From Nisaea denitrificans DSM 18348 (GTDB taxonomy: Bacteria; Pseudomonadota; Alphaproteobacteria; Thalassobaculales; Thalassobaculaceae), in assembly GCF_000426505.1 (NCBI RefSeq), contig NZ_KE384532.1, positions 15,910 through 79,909 of the forward strand: 64,000 nt of DNA, written 5' to 3'. Position 1 is the first letter of the stretch. Every line of letters starts with the position of its first letter. Below, piece after piece: positions 26,590 to 35,934 of the stretch. Below the pieces are notes generated by a model that made no database searches, was not told where the DNA came from, and saw only the letters and a list, made by a program, of their open reading frames with translations. The position numbers and the translations under genes were made by a program.

Positions 26590-28242
26590 ATGATGATCGA
26601 TTTCCGGACCGATCCGTCCCGCTACAAGCACTGGAAACTGGTGTTCGACGGCGCCCGTGCAGACCTTGTCATGGATGTGGACGAAAAAGGCGGCCTGTTC
26701 GAGGGCTACGAGCTGAAGCTCAATTCCTACGATCTTGGGGTCGACATCGAGCTCTATGATGCAATCCAGCGGCTGCGGTTCGAGCACCCTGAAGTGAAGG
26801 TCGTTGTGCTGCGGTCGGCCAAGGACCGGGTGTTCTGCGCCGGCGCGAATATCCGCATGCTGGCCGGTGCCGCCCATGCCCATAAGGTGAACTTCTGCAA
26901 ATTCACCAACGAGACACGTAATTACATGGAAGAGGCGAGCGCCGAGTCCGGCCAGAAATATCTGGCTGCCGTGACCGGTGCCTGCGCAGGCGGCGGCTAT
27001 GAGCTGGCGCTCGCGACCGACCATATCATCCTGACTGATGACGGCGCGTCCTCCGTTGCTTTGCCGGAAGCGCCACTGCTGGCCGTGCTGCCGGGCACCG
27101 GCGGGCTGACCCGGGTCACCGACAAGCGCAAGGTCCGGCGGGACCGGGCGGATGTGTTCTGCGCCATCGAGGAAGGCATCAAGGGCCAGCGCGCCGCGGA
27201 CTGGGATCTGGTCGACGAAGTCGCCCCGAACTCGAAGTTCGACGAGGTGGTCGCGGCCCGGGTGGCGGCAATGGCGGAAAGTTCCGACCGGCCGACCGGC
27301 GCCAAGGGCATCGCATTTCCACCGATCGAACGGAAGATCGAGGGTGATCTGATGCAGTTCGACCTGGTCACGGTCGAGATCGACCGGGATGAGCGCAATG
27401 CGACTATCACAATCAAGGGCCCGGAGCAGGACGTACCGGCGGATACTGATGCGCTGGTTGCGCTCGGCGCTGACTACTGGATGCTGAAGCTCTGCCGCGA
27501 GCTGGACGACGCGATCCTGCATCTGCGGATCAACGAGCTGGAAATTGGCACCCTGATCCTGAAGACCGCGGGAGACGGCGCCAAGGTGCTGGCGCATGAC
27601 GCTTTCATCGCGGCCAATCGTGGTCACTGGCTGGCCCGCGAGATCGCGCTTTACTGGAAGCGCGTCATGAAGCGGATTGATGTGACGTCGCGTTCGCTGG
27701 TGGCGCTGGTCGAGCCGGGAAGCTGCTTTGCCGGATCGCTGGCCGAACTGCTGTTCGCCGCCGACCGCAGCTACATGCTGGAAGGGCAGCTTGACGGTGA
27801 CAACCGCCCGCCGGCCGAAATCGCGCTTGGTCCGGCCAATTTCGGCCCGTTCCCGATGAGCAATGATCTGACCCGTTTGCAGACCCGGTTCCTCGGCGCC
27901 CCCGAGGCGGTGACGAAAGCGGAAGGCTCGATTGGCGAGAGTCTGGATGCAGAGCGGGCGGATGAGCTCGGCCTCGTTACCTTCATCTTCGACGATATCG
28001 ACTGGGAGGACGAGGTCCGGATGTTCCTTGAGGAACGCTCCAGCTTCTCCCCCGATGCGCTCACCGGCATGGAGGCGAACCTGCGTTTCGCCGGACCGGA
28101 GACCATGGAAACCAAGATTTTCGGACGCCTGACCGCATGGCAGAACTGGATCTTCCAGCGCCCGAACGCGGTCGGCCCGGACGGTGCGCTCGGTCGCTAC
28201 GGCACCGGGCGTCAGCCGGAATACGACATCAAGCGGGTCTGA
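26590..28242 (+). CDS. boxC: 2,3-epoxybenzoyl-CoA dihydrolase (benzoyl-CoA-dihydrodiol lyase)
   Basis: The 550-aa double-crotonase protein opens the ring of 2,3-epoxybenzoyl-CoA with water, giving 3,4-dehydroadipyl-CoA semialdehyde and formate in the aerobic 'box' pathway. The crotonase oxyanion-hole stretch FCAGANIRML lies near residue 95 and GACAGGGYELALATD near 138. The length matches BoxC (about 550 aa). Two ATGs occur in tandem at 26590 and 26593, with GGGAGA about 10 bases upstream. boxB follows after 55 bases. The formate it releases could feed the nearby formate dehydrogenase. Confidence 0.92.
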   Translation: MMIDFRTDPSRYKHWKLVFDGARADLVMDVDEKGGLFEGYELKLNSYDLGVDIELYDAIQRLRFEHPEVKVVVLRSAKDRVFCAGANIRMLAGAAHAHKVNFCKFTNETRNYMEEASAESGQKYLAAVTGACAGGGYELALATDHIILTDDGASSVALPEAPLLAVLPGTGGLTRVTDKRKVRRDRADVFCAIEEGIKGQRAADWDLVDEVAPNSKFDEVVAARVAAMAESSDRPTGAKGIAFPPIERKIEGDLMQFDLVTVEIDRDERNATITIKGPEQDVPADTDALVALGADYWMLKLCRELDDAILHLRINELEIGTLILKTAGDGAKVLAHDAFIAANRGHWLAREIALYWKRVMKRIDVTSRSLVALVEPGSCFAGSLAELLFAADRSYMLEGQLDGDNRPPAEIALGPANFGPFPMSNDLTRLQTRFLGAPEAVTKAEGSIGESLDAERADELGLVTFIFDDIDWEDEVRMFLEERSSFSPDALTGMEANLRFAGPETMETKIFGRLTAWQNWIFQRPNAVGPDGALGRYGTGRQPEYDIKRV

Positions 28243-28297
28243 CCGCCCCAAACCCTCATCAAGAGGCTCGACCCGAAACAGAGAGGAGACGCGGATC

Positions 28298-29746
28298 ATG
28301 AATGAAGTTCTGAACGTCAGCTACGACACCAAGATCCCGAACAACATCAACCTCTCCAGCGACCGCAAGGTTCTGAAGGCGCTGGAGCAATGGCATCCGG
28401 GTTATATCGACTGGTGGATGGATCAGGGGCCGGAAGGCTTCCAGACCTCCGATGTCTATCTCCGGACGGCTGTCAGCGTTGATCCCAAAGGCTGGGCCAA
28501 GTTCGACTACGTGAAGATGCCCGACTATCGCTGGGGCATCCTTCTGGCGCCGCAGGTCGAGAACCGGAAGATCGCCTTCGGTGAGCATAAAGGCGAGGAC
28601 GTCTGGCACGAGATCCCGGGCGAATACCGCGCCATGCTGCGCCGCCTGGTGGTGATCCAGGGCGACACCGAGCCGGCCTCTGTCGAGCAGCAGCGTTTCC
28701 TTGGTGCCACGGCGCCGTCCCTCTATGACATGCGCAACCTGTTTCAGGTGAATGTCGAGGAAGGCCGGCACCTCTGGGCCATGGTCTACCTGTTGCAGAA
28801 ATATTTCGGCCGCGACGGCCGCGAGGAAGCGGGCGAGCTGCTGAACCGCCGTTCCGGCGACGGTGACAAGCCGCGCATGCTGGGTGCGTTCAACGAAGAG
28901 ACCCCGGACTGGCTGTCCTTCTTCATGTTCACCTTCTTCACCGATCGTGACGGCAAGATGCAGCTCGAAAGCCTGGCCCAGTCTGGTTTCGATCCGCTGT
29001 CCCGGACCTGCCGCTTCATGCTGACCGAGGAAGCGCACCACATGTTCGTTGGCGAGACCGGCGTCGGCCGCACCGTGCAGCGCACCTGCGAGGCCATGCG
29101 CGCGGCCGGTATCGAGGACCCGTACGAGATCGAGAAGGTCCGCGCCCTCGGCGTGATCGATCTGCCGACCTTGCAGAAGAAGGCAAACCTGCACTTCTCC
29201 CTGTCCCTCGACCTGTTCGGCTCCGAGATCTCGACCAATGCGGCCAACGGCTACAATTCAGGCCTGAAGGGCCGTTTCCAGGAAGAACGGATCGACGACG
29301 ATCATCGCCTGGTCAACGACACCTATCCGGTGTTGAAGCTGGTCGGCGGCGAGTTGAAGCTGGTCGAGGAGCCTGCACTGTCCGCTCTTAACTCGCGATT
29401 GCGGGACGATTACGTCCGGGATTGCCAGGGCGGCATCAATCGCTGGAACCGGATCATCAGCAAGGCCGGGATCAATTTCGAGATCACCCTGCCGAGCGTT
29501 GCCTTCCACCGCCATATCGGCGAGTTCCGCGATGTCCACACCACGCCGCAGGGCCAGGTGCTGAGCGACGGAGAATGGGGCGCGCGCCGGGACGAGTTCC
29601 TGCCGAACACCGAAGATGGCGATTATATCGCTTCGCTGATGACGTCGGTGAGCGAGCCGGGCAAGTTCGCCGGCTGGATTGCCGCCCCGCGTGTCGGCAT
29701 CGACAACAAGCCGGGCGATTTCGAATACGTGAAAATCCACGACTGA
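28298..29746 (+). CDS. boxB: Benzoyl-CoA 2,3-epoxidase subunit BoxB
   Basis: The 482-aa diiron oxygenase subunit epoxidises benzoyl-CoA with O2, using electrons from the reductase BoxA. Iron ligands are suggested by two ExxH pairs, NVEEGRHLWAMVYLL (about residue 150) and LTEEAHHMFVGETG (about 243). The N-terminus (IPNNINLSSDRKVLKALEQW) and overall length are typical of BoxB. GAGAGGAG lies upstream of the ATG. A strong terminator follows, so boxC-boxB is a complete two-gene unit here. boxA and the benzoate-CoA ligase are not in the window. Confidence 0.94.
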   Translation: MNEVLNVSYDTKIPNNINLSSDRKVLKALEQWHPGYIDWWMDQGPEGFQTSDVYLRTAVSVDPKGWAKFDYVKMPDYRWGILLAPQVENRKIAFGEHKGEDVWHEIPGEYRAMLRRLVVIQGDTEPASVEQQRFLGATAPSLYDMRNLFQVNVEEGRHLWAMVYLLQKYFGRDGREEAGELLNRRSGDGDKPRMLGAFNEETPDWLSFFMFTFFTDRDGKMQLESLAQSGFDPLSRTCRFMLTEEAHHMFVGETGVGRTVQRTCEAMRAAGIEDPYEIEKVRALGVIDLPTLQKKANLHFSLSLDLFGSEISTNAANGYNSGLKGRFQEERIDDDHRLVNDTYPVLKLVGGELKLVEEPALSALNSRLRDDYVRDCQGGINRWNRIISKAGINFEITLPSVAFHRHIGEFRDVHTTPQGQVLSDGEWGARRDEFLPNTEDGDYIASLMTSVSEPGKFAGWIAAPRVGIDNKPGDFEYVKIHD

Positions 29747-29785
29747 GTTTCCCCGGGACTCCTCCCTTAGAAGACTCGGGCTGAC

Positions 29786-29817
29786 CCGGGCCGCCATTTC
29801 GGCGGCCCGGTTTTTTT
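29786..29817 (+). terminator. Rho-independent terminator after boxB
   Basis: Perfect 10-base GC stem CCGGGCCGCC / GGCGGCCCGG, 5-base loop ATTTC, followed by seven T residues. It lies 40 bases after the boxB stop and separates boxCB from the convergent arsenic-region transcript. Confidence 0.92.
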
Positions 29818-29825
29818 ACGGTCAG

Positions 29826-30050
29826 TTATCCGCAGCAATCTGTCCCGGACTGGATCGGCGGGCAGGGGACCGTGCCGTAGGAGCAAAAGACGCAGCAATC
29901 GCCGCGTTTGGGTTTCAGGAGCGCGCCACATCCCTTGCAGTCATAGAAAAACTGGCACGCATCGGTTGGCATTTGCTCGGCCTCTGTGTGTCCGCATTCA
30001 GGGCAGGTGAGAACCGATTCTAGGATGATCTTGCTGGCATTCGCCGCCAT
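29826..30050 (-). CDS. GDCCVxC-domain cysteine-rich protein (heavy-metal associated)
   Basis: The 74-aa protein has eleven cysteines. CPEC (residues 16-19) and CKGC (38-41) look like a zinc-ribbon pair; GDCCVFCSYGTVPCPP at 51-65 is the signature of the 'GDCCVxC domain-containing (seleno)protein' family, here with Cys and no in-frame TGA. Members usually sit beside MerF/MerT-like mercury transporters, as here: the start lies inside the 3' end of the merF-like gene (31-base overlap). A role in metal or metalloid binding is inferred from cysteine content and context. Confidence 0.8.
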   Translation of the reverse strand: MAANASKIILESVLTCPECGHTEAEQMPTDACQFFYDCKGCGALLKPKRGDCCVFCSYGTVPCPPIQSGTDCCG

Positions 30051-30229
30051 AGGGCGACCCCCGTTAACAGAACGAAAAAGATGAGTGCGGGCAACAAAAC
30101 CAGATCGAGATAGCCTGTAGCCCACGATAATCCCACCGCTCCCATCAGAACGGCAAGAACTGGTGTGAAGCAACAGAGTGCGGTCACAATAGTTCCAAAA
30201 ATGCCGACTTTCAGTAGTCGCTCGCTCAT
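30020..30229 (-). CDS. merF: MerF-like mercuric ion transport protein, short form
   Basis: The 69-aa inner-membrane protein has two helices. The sequence VTALCCFTPVLAVLMGAVGL and the following TGYLDLVLLPALI closely follow MerF, with the first vicinal Cys pair at residues 19-20. The second Cys pair at the C-terminus of classical MerF is missing: the protein ends RRMPARSS. The start at 30229 gives the family-like N-terminus but lacks an obvious ribosome binding site; an in-frame ATG at 30259 is possible. It lies 86 bases downstream of acr3 in the same direction. No merA, merP or merR is present. Confidence 0.75.
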   Translation of the reverse strand: MSERLLKVGIFGTIVTALCCFTPVLAVLMGAVGLSWATGYLDLVLLPALIFFVLLTGVALWRRMPARSS

Positions 30230-30315
30230 CAACAACCATAGCACCGATGAGACCTGCATCTCTTCACAAAGCCGTTGTTCGCAGTGGTGCGACGGGCTCT
30301 GAGTAACGGCCTTTC

Positions 30316-31386
30316 CTACCGGTCTGAAAACCAACCCCGCGTCCGGTTCGCAAACGCCACCAGCGACAGCATGACCGGGACCTCGACCAGCACGCCGACC
30401 ACGGTGGCCAGCGCAGCACCGGAATTGAGGCCGAACAGGCTGATGGCGACGGCAACGGCGAGTTCGAAGAAGTTCGAGGTGCCGATCATGGCGCAAGGCG
30501 CGGCAACATTGAACGGAACTTTCCAGGCCTTCGCCCAGCCATAGGCGATGGCAAAGATGCCGTAGGATTGCAGGATCAGGGGGATGGCGATCAGCAGGAT
30601 CGTCAGCGGGTTTTCCAGCACCGTCTGGCCCTGAAAGCCGAACAGCAGGACGACGGTCGCCAGCAGGCCGAGCACGGAGAAGGGTTTCACCCGGGCGGTG
30701 AAGTCATGGACGATCTGCTCGCCCGCATCGTGATTGGCGGCCTTTGCCGTCAGGTGGCGCCGGGTCATATATCCGGCGCCGAGCGGGATGACGACATAGA
30801 GCACGACCGAGAGCAGCAGGGTCTCCCACGGCACGGTCAGTTCCGTTACGCCGAGCAGCAGCCCGCAGATCGGCGCGAAGGCGATGATCATGATCAGGTC
30901 GTTGATGGAAACCTGGACCAGCGTGTAGGTCGGATCGCCCTTGGTCAGGGTGGACCAGACGAAGACCATGGCCGTGCAGGGCGCGGCGCCGAGCAGGATC
31001 AGCCCGGCGATATATTGCTCCGCATCGGCGGATGAAATCAGTCCGTCGTACAGATAGCGGAAGAACAGGATGCCCAGCGCAGCCATGGTGAAGGGCTTGA
31101 CGATCCAGTTCACCACCAGGGTGATCACCAGACCCTTGGGCCGGTCGCCGATGCTTTTCAGGCTTTCGAAATCGACCGCGACCATCATCGGGTAGACCAT
31201 CGCCCAGATCAGCACGGCGACGACGATATTGACCGAGGCGTATTCCAGCCCGGCCAGCACCGCGAACAGATCGGGCGCCAGATTGCCGAGCAGCACGCCT
31301 GCAGCAATGCAGAGCGCGACCCAGAGGGAAAGCCATTTTTCGAAGAACCCGATGCCGCCCGGGGCAGCGACTGTTTCTGAACTCAT
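30316..31386 (-). CDS. acr3: ACR3-family arsenite efflux transporter
   Basis: The 356-aa protein has ten membrane helices and the conserved Cys-containing segment [13 protein letters not shown] (about residue 134) together with [19 protein letters not shown] near the end, both characteristic of bacterial ACR3 arsenite/H+ antiporters. It exports As(III) produced by ArsC. It starts 26 bases after arsC, in an arsR-arsC-acr3 operon. Confidence 0.94.
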   Translation of the reverse strand: MSSETVAAPGGIGFFEKWLSLWVALCIAAGVLLGNLAPDLFAVLAGLEYASVNIVVAVLIWAMVYPMMVAVDFESLKSIGDRPKGLVITLVVNWIVKPFTMAALGILFFRYLYDGLISSADAEQYIAGLILLGAAPCTAMVFVWSTLTKGDPTYTLVQVSINDLIMIIAFAPICGLLLGVTELTVPWETLLLSVVLYVVIPLGAGYMTRRHLTAKAANHDAGEQIVHDFTARVKPFSVLGLLATVVLLFGFQGQTVLENPLTILLIAIPLILQSYGIFAIAYGWAKAWKVPFNVAAPCAMIGTSNFFELAVAVAISLFGLNSGAALATVVGVLVEVPVMLSLVAFANRTRGWFSDR

Positions 31387-31412
31387 GCGGTGTCGGGTCC
31401 TTCTGTTGGCCG

Positions 31413-31931
31413 TCAGGCGTTTTCGGGCGTCTTCGTGGTGCCGGCGATATCGTCCAGCCGTTTTTGCAGGGCGAGTTTGTCGAGCCTCTGGAGCGGCAGG
31501 TTGACGAAAATCTCGATCCGGGTGTTCAGCATCCGGAAGGCATCGGCGAAAGCAAAGCGTTTTTCCGCCTCGCTACCCTCTACCGCCGCCGGGTCCGGAA
31601 CGCCCCAATGGGCCGTCATCGGCTGGCCCGGCCAGACCGGGCAGGTTTCCTTCGCGGCGTCGTCGCAGACCGTGAAGACGAAATCCATCGCCGGCGCGCC
31701 GGGGGCTGAGAAATCCTCCCAGCTCTTGGAACGCAGGGTATCGAGGGCGTAATTCTGATTTCTCAGGAAGTCCGCCGCATAGGAATGGATTTCACCGCGC
31801 GGCGTGCTGCCGGCGCTGTAGGCCTGGAACCGGCCGGCCCCGGCGCGGTTCAGAATGGCTTCCGCCATGATGCTGCGGGCGGAATTGCCTGTGCAGAGAA
31901 AAAGAACGTTGAAGATCCTGTCGCCGGTCAT
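31413..31931 (-). CDS. arsC: Arsenate reductase, low-molecular-weight phosphatase type
   Basis: The 172-aa enzyme reduces arsenate to arsenite. The phosphatase P-loop is CTGNSARS with nucleophile C13; C89 and C97 ([13 protein letters not shown]) form the relay pair of the thioredoxin- or mycothiol-linked type, as in pI258 ArsC. A C-terminal extension of about 30 residues exceeds the usual 131-140 aa. The start overlaps the arsR stop by 4 bases (ATGA). Confidence 0.93.
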   Translation of the reverse strand: MTGDRIFNVLFLCTGNSARSIMAEAILNRAGAGRFQAYSAGSTPRGEIHSYAADFLRNQNYALDTLRSKSWEDFSAPGAPAMDFVFTVCDDAAKETCPVWPGQPMTAHWGVPDPAAVEGSEAEKRFAFADAFRMLNTRIEIFVNLPLQRLDKLALQKRLDDIAGTTKTPENA

Positions 31932-32281
31932 TGCTCTGTCTCCGGAATGGCGCCGCAGAACGCGGCATTAGCGGTAAGGCCGCCACATATGTCCGGGTTT
32001 CCGTTACAGCAATCCTGTGTCAGGAATGTTAAAAGCCGCCGCATGGCGTCGATTTCCACGGAGTAGAAGACATTCCGATGCTGCCGGCGGGCCCGGACCA
32101 GACCTGATCGCTCCAGCTGCGCGACATGGAAAGAGAGGCTGGACCGGGAGACGCCGACCTGCTCCGCCAGATCCCCCGCCGAGATACCTGACGGTCCGGC
32201 CTGCATCAGCCTGCGATAGACCTGAAGCCTCGATTCCTGTGCCAGCGCGCCAAGCGCGATGATTGCGTCATGCTCATTCAT
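31928..32281 (-). CDS. arsR: ArsR-family arsenic-responsive repressor
   Basis: The 117-aa protein has a winged-helix core with recognition helix SRSSLSFHVAQLERSGLV (about residues 45-62). Cysteines C91, C92 and C99 in the C-terminal helix (DCCNGNPDIC) form an As(III) site like that of the Acidithiobacillus-type ArsR rather than the ELCVCDL site of the E. coli protein. The start codon lies within a 9-base inverted repeat, suggesting tight autorepression. It is the first gene of arsR-arsC-acr3. Confidence 0.9.
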   Translation of the reverse strand: MNEHDAIIALGALAQESRLQVYRRLMQAGPSGISAGDLAEQVGVSRSSLSFHVAQLERSGLVRARRQHRNVFYSVEIDAMRRLLTFLTQDCCNGNPDICGGLTANAAFCGAIPETEQ

Positions 32282-32308
32282 TTCAATAATTCCAATATCA
32301 TTGAAATG
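32279..32308. promoter_or_regulatory. Inverted repeat overlapping the arsR start (probable ArsR operator)
   Basis: Perfect 9-base arms CATTTCAAT (32279-32287) and ATTGAAATG (32300-32308) with a 12-base AT-rich spacer. The left arm includes the arsR start codon. It lies in the 107-base gap between divergent arsR and gapdh, so one bound dimer could repress both directions. Confidence 0.75.
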
Positions 32309-32388
32309 AGAAGGTGTAAATTCTATTCTGCGGTCCTCGCGTCGCCGGGCATATGCTGGAGGGCGAGCGTGCATAACAGGAGCAGCGG

Positions 32389-33399
32389 ATGACCGTGCGT
32401 GTTGCGATCAATGGTTTTGGCCGGATGGGGCGTCTTGGCGCGCGGGCATGGTGGGGAAGGGACGGCTATGAGATCGTCGCCATCAACGATCCCGCCCTCA
32501 CGCCGGAAATGGCCGCGCACCTGCTTGAGTTCGATACCGTTCACCGGCGTTGGGACCGGCCCGTCGGCCATACCGGAAACGGCATCCTGGTCGATGGCCG
32601 GGAAATTCCGCTGACGGCTCATGCCTCCCCGGCTGAAAGCAGCTGGGGCGGCAAGGATGTCGACATCGTTCTGGAGTGCAGCGGGCGCTTCAAGTCCGGT
32701 GCGGCATTGCAGCCCTATTTCGACCGGGGCATCGCCAAGGTGATCGTCTCCGCACCGGTCAAGGAAGAGGGCGCGCTCAACATCGTGATGGGCATCAACC
32801 ACCACCTCTACGATCCGGCGCAACATCACCTGCTGACGGCGGCTTCCTGCACAACGAACTGCCTCGCCCCGGTGGTGAAGGTGGTGCATGAGGGGGTCGG
32901 CATCCGTCATGGCTCCATCACCACCATTCACGACGTGACGAACACCCAGGTCATCGTCGATGGGCCGCACAAGGATCTGCGTCGGGCCCGTTCGGCCCTG
33001 AATGCGCTGATCCCGACCAGCACCGGCTCGGCGACGGCAATCGGCATCATCTACCCGGAGCTCAAGGGGCGGCTCGACGGCCATGCGGTGCGGGTGCCGC
33101 TGCTCAATGCTTCCCTGACGGACTGTGTTTTCGAGCTTGAGCGGGAAAGCTCGGTGGAAGAGCTGAACGGCTTGTTCAGGGCGGCGGCGGACGGGCCGCT
33201 TGCCGGTATCCTCGGTTTCGAGGAGCGGCCACTGGTCTCGACCGATTTCACCGACGATCCGCGCTCGGCCATTATCGATGGGCCCTCCACCATGGTGGTG
33301 AACGGGACGCAGGCGAAGATCTATGCCTGGTACGACAATGAATGGGGCTATGTGAACCGGATGATGGAGCTTGCTCGGCTCGTGGCGGAGCGGCTGTGA
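32389..33399 (+). CDS. gapdh: ArsJ-associated glyceraldehyde-3-phosphate dehydrogenase
   Basis: The 336-aa protein has an NAD-binding N-terminus ([16 protein letters not shown]) and the catalytic SCTTNC with C154. In arsenic loci this GAPDH uses arsenate in place of phosphate and makes 1-arseno-3-phosphoglycerate, which ArsJ exports. The link is supported by a 4-base overlap (GTGA) with arsJ and by a promoter shared with arsR. AGGAG lies upstream of the ATG. A housekeeping glycolytic role is less likely in this context. Confidence 0.92.
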   Translation: MTVRVAINGFGRMGRLGARAWWGRDGYEIVAINDPALTPEMAAHLLEFDTVHRRWDRPVGHTGNGILVDGREIPLTAHASPAESSWGGKDVDIVLECSGRFKSGAALQPYFDRGIAKVIVSAPVKEEGALNIVMGINHHLYDPAQHHLLTAASCTTNCLAPVVKVVHEGVGIRHGSITTIHDVTNTQVIVDGPHKDLRRARSALNALIPTSTGSATAIGIIYPELKGRLDGHAVRVPLLNASLTDCVFELERESSVEELNGLFRAAADGPLAGILGFEERPLVSTDFTDDPRSAIIDGPSTMVVNGTQAKIYAWYDNEWGYVNRMMELARLVAERL

Positions 33400-34676
33400 C
33401 CGAGACTGAAAACAAGGGTGCGCCGGCCGGCGACGGGCGGACCTATGCGTCCGTGACGGGGGCCTATTGGGCCTTCACCCTGACGGACGGCGCGTTGCGC
33501 ATGCTGGTGCTGCTGCATTTCCACCAGCTCGGCTTCACCCCGCTCGATATCGCCTTTCTGTTCCTGCTGTACGAGGCGATGGGGATCATCACCAATTTCC
33601 TCGGCGGCTGGATCGGTGCGCGCTTCGGGTTGCGGATCACGCTCTTTGCCGGGCTGGCTGTGCAGATAGCGGCGCTGCTCATGCTCTCGGCCACGGACCC
33701 GGCCTGGACGGCGCTATTCTCGGTCGGCTACGTGATGGTGGCGCAGGCGCTTTCCGGGGTGGCCAAGGATCTCACCAAGATGAGCTCCAAATCCGCCGTC
33801 AAGCTGGTGGTTGCATCGGAGGAGGCCGGGTTGCTTTTCCGCTGGGTGGCGGTGTTGACCGGCTCCAAGAACGCACTCAAGGGCGTCGGCTTTCTGCTCG
33901 GCGGGGTGATGCTGGAGGGGCTTGGCTTTACGCACGCGCTCTATGCCATGGCCGGGATGCTGGCGGCTGTTCTTGCCGCTGCGCTCCTCACCATCAAGGC
34001 GGATCTCGGCCGGGCGAAGACAAAGATCGTCAAGCGGGATCTGTTCGCCAAGACGCGGGAGATCAACTTCCTCTCCGCTGCCCGGATCTTCCTTTTCGCC
34101 TCCCGCGACGTCTGGTTCGTCGTTGGTGTGCCGGTCTTCCTTTATGACCAGTTGGGCTGGTCTTTCGACCGTGTCGGCCTGTTCATGGCGGTCTGGGTGG
34201 TCGGCTACGGTATCGTGCAGGCGCTGGTGCCCCGGTTCCTCCGGCGGACGCGGGATGCCGGGTCGGCAGCGCGCGGTGCGGTGCTCTGGGGCTCTGTTCT
34301 GGCGCTGCTACCGGCCATGATCGCGGCAGGGCTGACCCCGGGATGGATGCCTGCCGAATTTGGTGCAGGCGATGCCCCGGCCATCATTCTGGTCGGCGGG
34401 CTGCTTCTGTTCGGCGTGGTGTTCGCCGTCAACTCAGCACTGCATTCCTATCTGATCGTTGCCTATTCGGACGCGGACAAGGTGGCGCTGAATGTCGGCT
34501 TCTATTACATGGCGAACGCCGTCGGCCGGTTCGCAGGGACGCTTCTTTCCGGGCTGGTCTACCAGCTTGCCGGATTGACGGCGACGCTCTGGGTCTCCGC
34601 CGCCATGGTGTTGCTGGCGGTCATGCTGACGGTGCCATTGGGTGGCGGCAGGCGGGCTATCCCGCAATCGGGATAA
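33396..34676 (+). CDS. arsJ: Organoarsenical efflux MFS transporter ArsJ
   Basis: The 426-aa major-facilitator protein has about twelve membrane helices. Segments [20 protein letters not shown] at the start and [15 protein letters not shown] (about residue 125) fit ArsJ. It expels 1-arseno-3-phosphoglycerate, an unstable product that decays to arsenate outside, giving arsenate resistance without reduction. Translation starts at a GTG inside the gapdh stop region. It ends 29 bases from a convergent gene. Confidence 0.9.
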   Translation: MTETENKGAPAGDGRTYASVTGAYWAFTLTDGALRMLVLLHFHQLGFTPLDIAFLFLLYEAMGIITNFLGGWIGARFGLRITLFAGLAVQIAALLMLSATDPAWTALFSVGYVMVAQALSGVAKDLTKMSSKSAVKLVVASEEAGLLFRWVAVLTGSKNALKGVGFLLGGVMLEGLGFTHALYAMAGMLAAVLAAALLTIKADLGRAKTKIVKRDLFAKTREINFLSAARIFLFASRDVWFVVGVPVFLYDQLGWSFDRVGLFMAVWVVGYGIVQALVPRFLRRTRDAGSAARGAVLWGSVLALLPAMIAAGLTPGWMPAEFGAGDAPAIILVGGLLLFGVVFAVNSALHSYLIVAYSDADKVALNVGFYYMANAVGRFAGTLLSGLVYQLAGLTATLWVSAAMVLLAVMLTVPLGGGRRAIPQSG

Positions 34677-34705
34677 AGGCCTGCTCGCCAGCCCTTTCCC
34701 AGGCG

Positions 34706-35752
34706 TCAGGTGCTGGGCTGCTGGATCACGCAGCCATACCAGCCGAGGCCTTCATATGTCTCGTAGCCGGGTGTCTTGTGGAAGCCGACGACAGCGCCGT
34801 TGGGCAGAGTGTAATGACCGCTGTCCCGGCCCTCGGTCTTCAGATCGAAACGCTCGCTCAGGATGCCTTCCCGGTCGGACGCGGCGATGATGCGGAAATC
34901 GGCGTCGAGCAGCATGGCGCGGGAGCGGCCAGCTTCTGCTTTCTCGAAGCGGACACCCTCGACGATGGTTTGTGCCTGCGGCTCCCACTCGAAATGAATG
35001 CCCAGAACGCCGAGCACGGCGCCATTGCTCTCGCCGCCTTCCCGGATCGCGGCCGCATAGGTCGCGGTCGGCTGGCCGTCGAGTTCTACGCTCGTCGCGA
35101 TATCGGCGACGGAGTATTCATCGCCATCCCGGGTCGCCATGGCATCGCGGAACCAGCCTGCATTGGAGACAGAGCGGCCGGCGGCGTTGTAGCGCTCGGG
35201 CCGGCCATTGGCGATAACGGTGCCGTTGGCGTCGCAGATCCAGAGGTCGATATAGACGGTATAGGCTGACAGGATCACGCCGAGCCGCTTGGAAGCATAG
35301 GCGGCGGCTTCGTCGGATGGAGCGGCGAGGCAGTCGACGATGGCGCTGTCGGTCGCCCACCAGCGCACGTCGCAGGTCCGCTCGAACAGGTTCCGGTCGA
35401 TCAGCTCGACCGCGTTCAGGGACAGGTCGACAAGCCGCTGACCCTTGAGCTGGTCGACAATCGAGCGACCGATGGTTTCCAGCATCTCCGCCTTGCCGGA
35501 GAGTTCGGTCTGCAGCGCGTCGGCGATCTGCTCGATCTCGACGGAAACGCCCTTTACCTCATCGGCGACAACCGCGAAGCCGCGGCCCAGCTCGCCCACG
35601 CGCGCGCTTTCGATCAGGGCGTTCAGGGCCAGCATCTTGGTCCGGCCGGTAATGGCGTGAATTTCCGCGATCTTGGTTTCGGCCGTGCTCCGGACATCGG
35701 CGGTGAGCGTGACGATCTGTTCCGGGTCGGTGATGGCGTCAGACGAACTCAT
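34706..35752 (-). CDS. Soluble chemoreceptor-like protein, signalling domain first, Cache-like sensor last
   Basis: The 348-aa protein has no membrane helix. Residues about 25-75 contain the methyl-accepting chemotaxis hairpin core ([17 protein letters not shown], then [19 protein letters not shown]). A linker to about 120 and a PDC/Cache-like sensor at about 130-330 follow ([33 protein letters not shown]). This order is the reverse of a normal receptor, where the sensor comes first. The start ATG 35752 is chosen because earlier candidate codons add a non-homologous tail. It may act as a cytoplasmic sensor feeding a chemosensory or c-di-GMP pathway; no che genes are nearby. Confidence 0.75.
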   Translation of the reverse strand: MSSSDAITDPEQIVTLTADVRSTAETKIAEIHAITGRTKMLALNALIESARVGELGRGFAVVADEVKGVSVEIEQIADALQTELSGKAEMLETIGRSIVDQLKGQRLVDLSLNAVELIDRNLFERTCDVRWWATDSAIVDCLAAPSDEAAAYASKRLGVILSAYTVYIDLWICDANGTVIANGRPERYNAAGRSVSNAGWFRDAMATRDGDEYSVADIATSVELDGQPTATYAAAIREGGESNGAVLGVLGIHFEWEPQAQTIVEGVRFEKAEAGRSRAMLLDADFRIIAASDREGILSERFDLKTEGRDSGHYTLPNGAVVGFHKTPGYETYEGLGWYGCVIQQPST

Positions 35753-35934
35753 AAGGTTATTCCCAGGGTATGGGGAAAAGGGCATGCTTTTGACGGAAGG
35801 GGATCCTAGCATATGCGCGATTTTTAAGCAGAAGATCTAAAAGCTTAACAAATGATCACGATGTCAATTCCACATTGCGAGTAAGCGACCTTTAGCAGAC
35901 TGTCAGCGACAAGTAATTGGGGACGGGACCTTCC

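Noticed and set aside
29826-32308. Calling a complete mercury-resistance operon
   Set aside because: Only a MerF-like gene and the GDCCVxC gene are present; merA, merP, merT, merR and a mer operator are absent. The FAD oxidoreductase at 49065 is unlinked and lacks MerA features.
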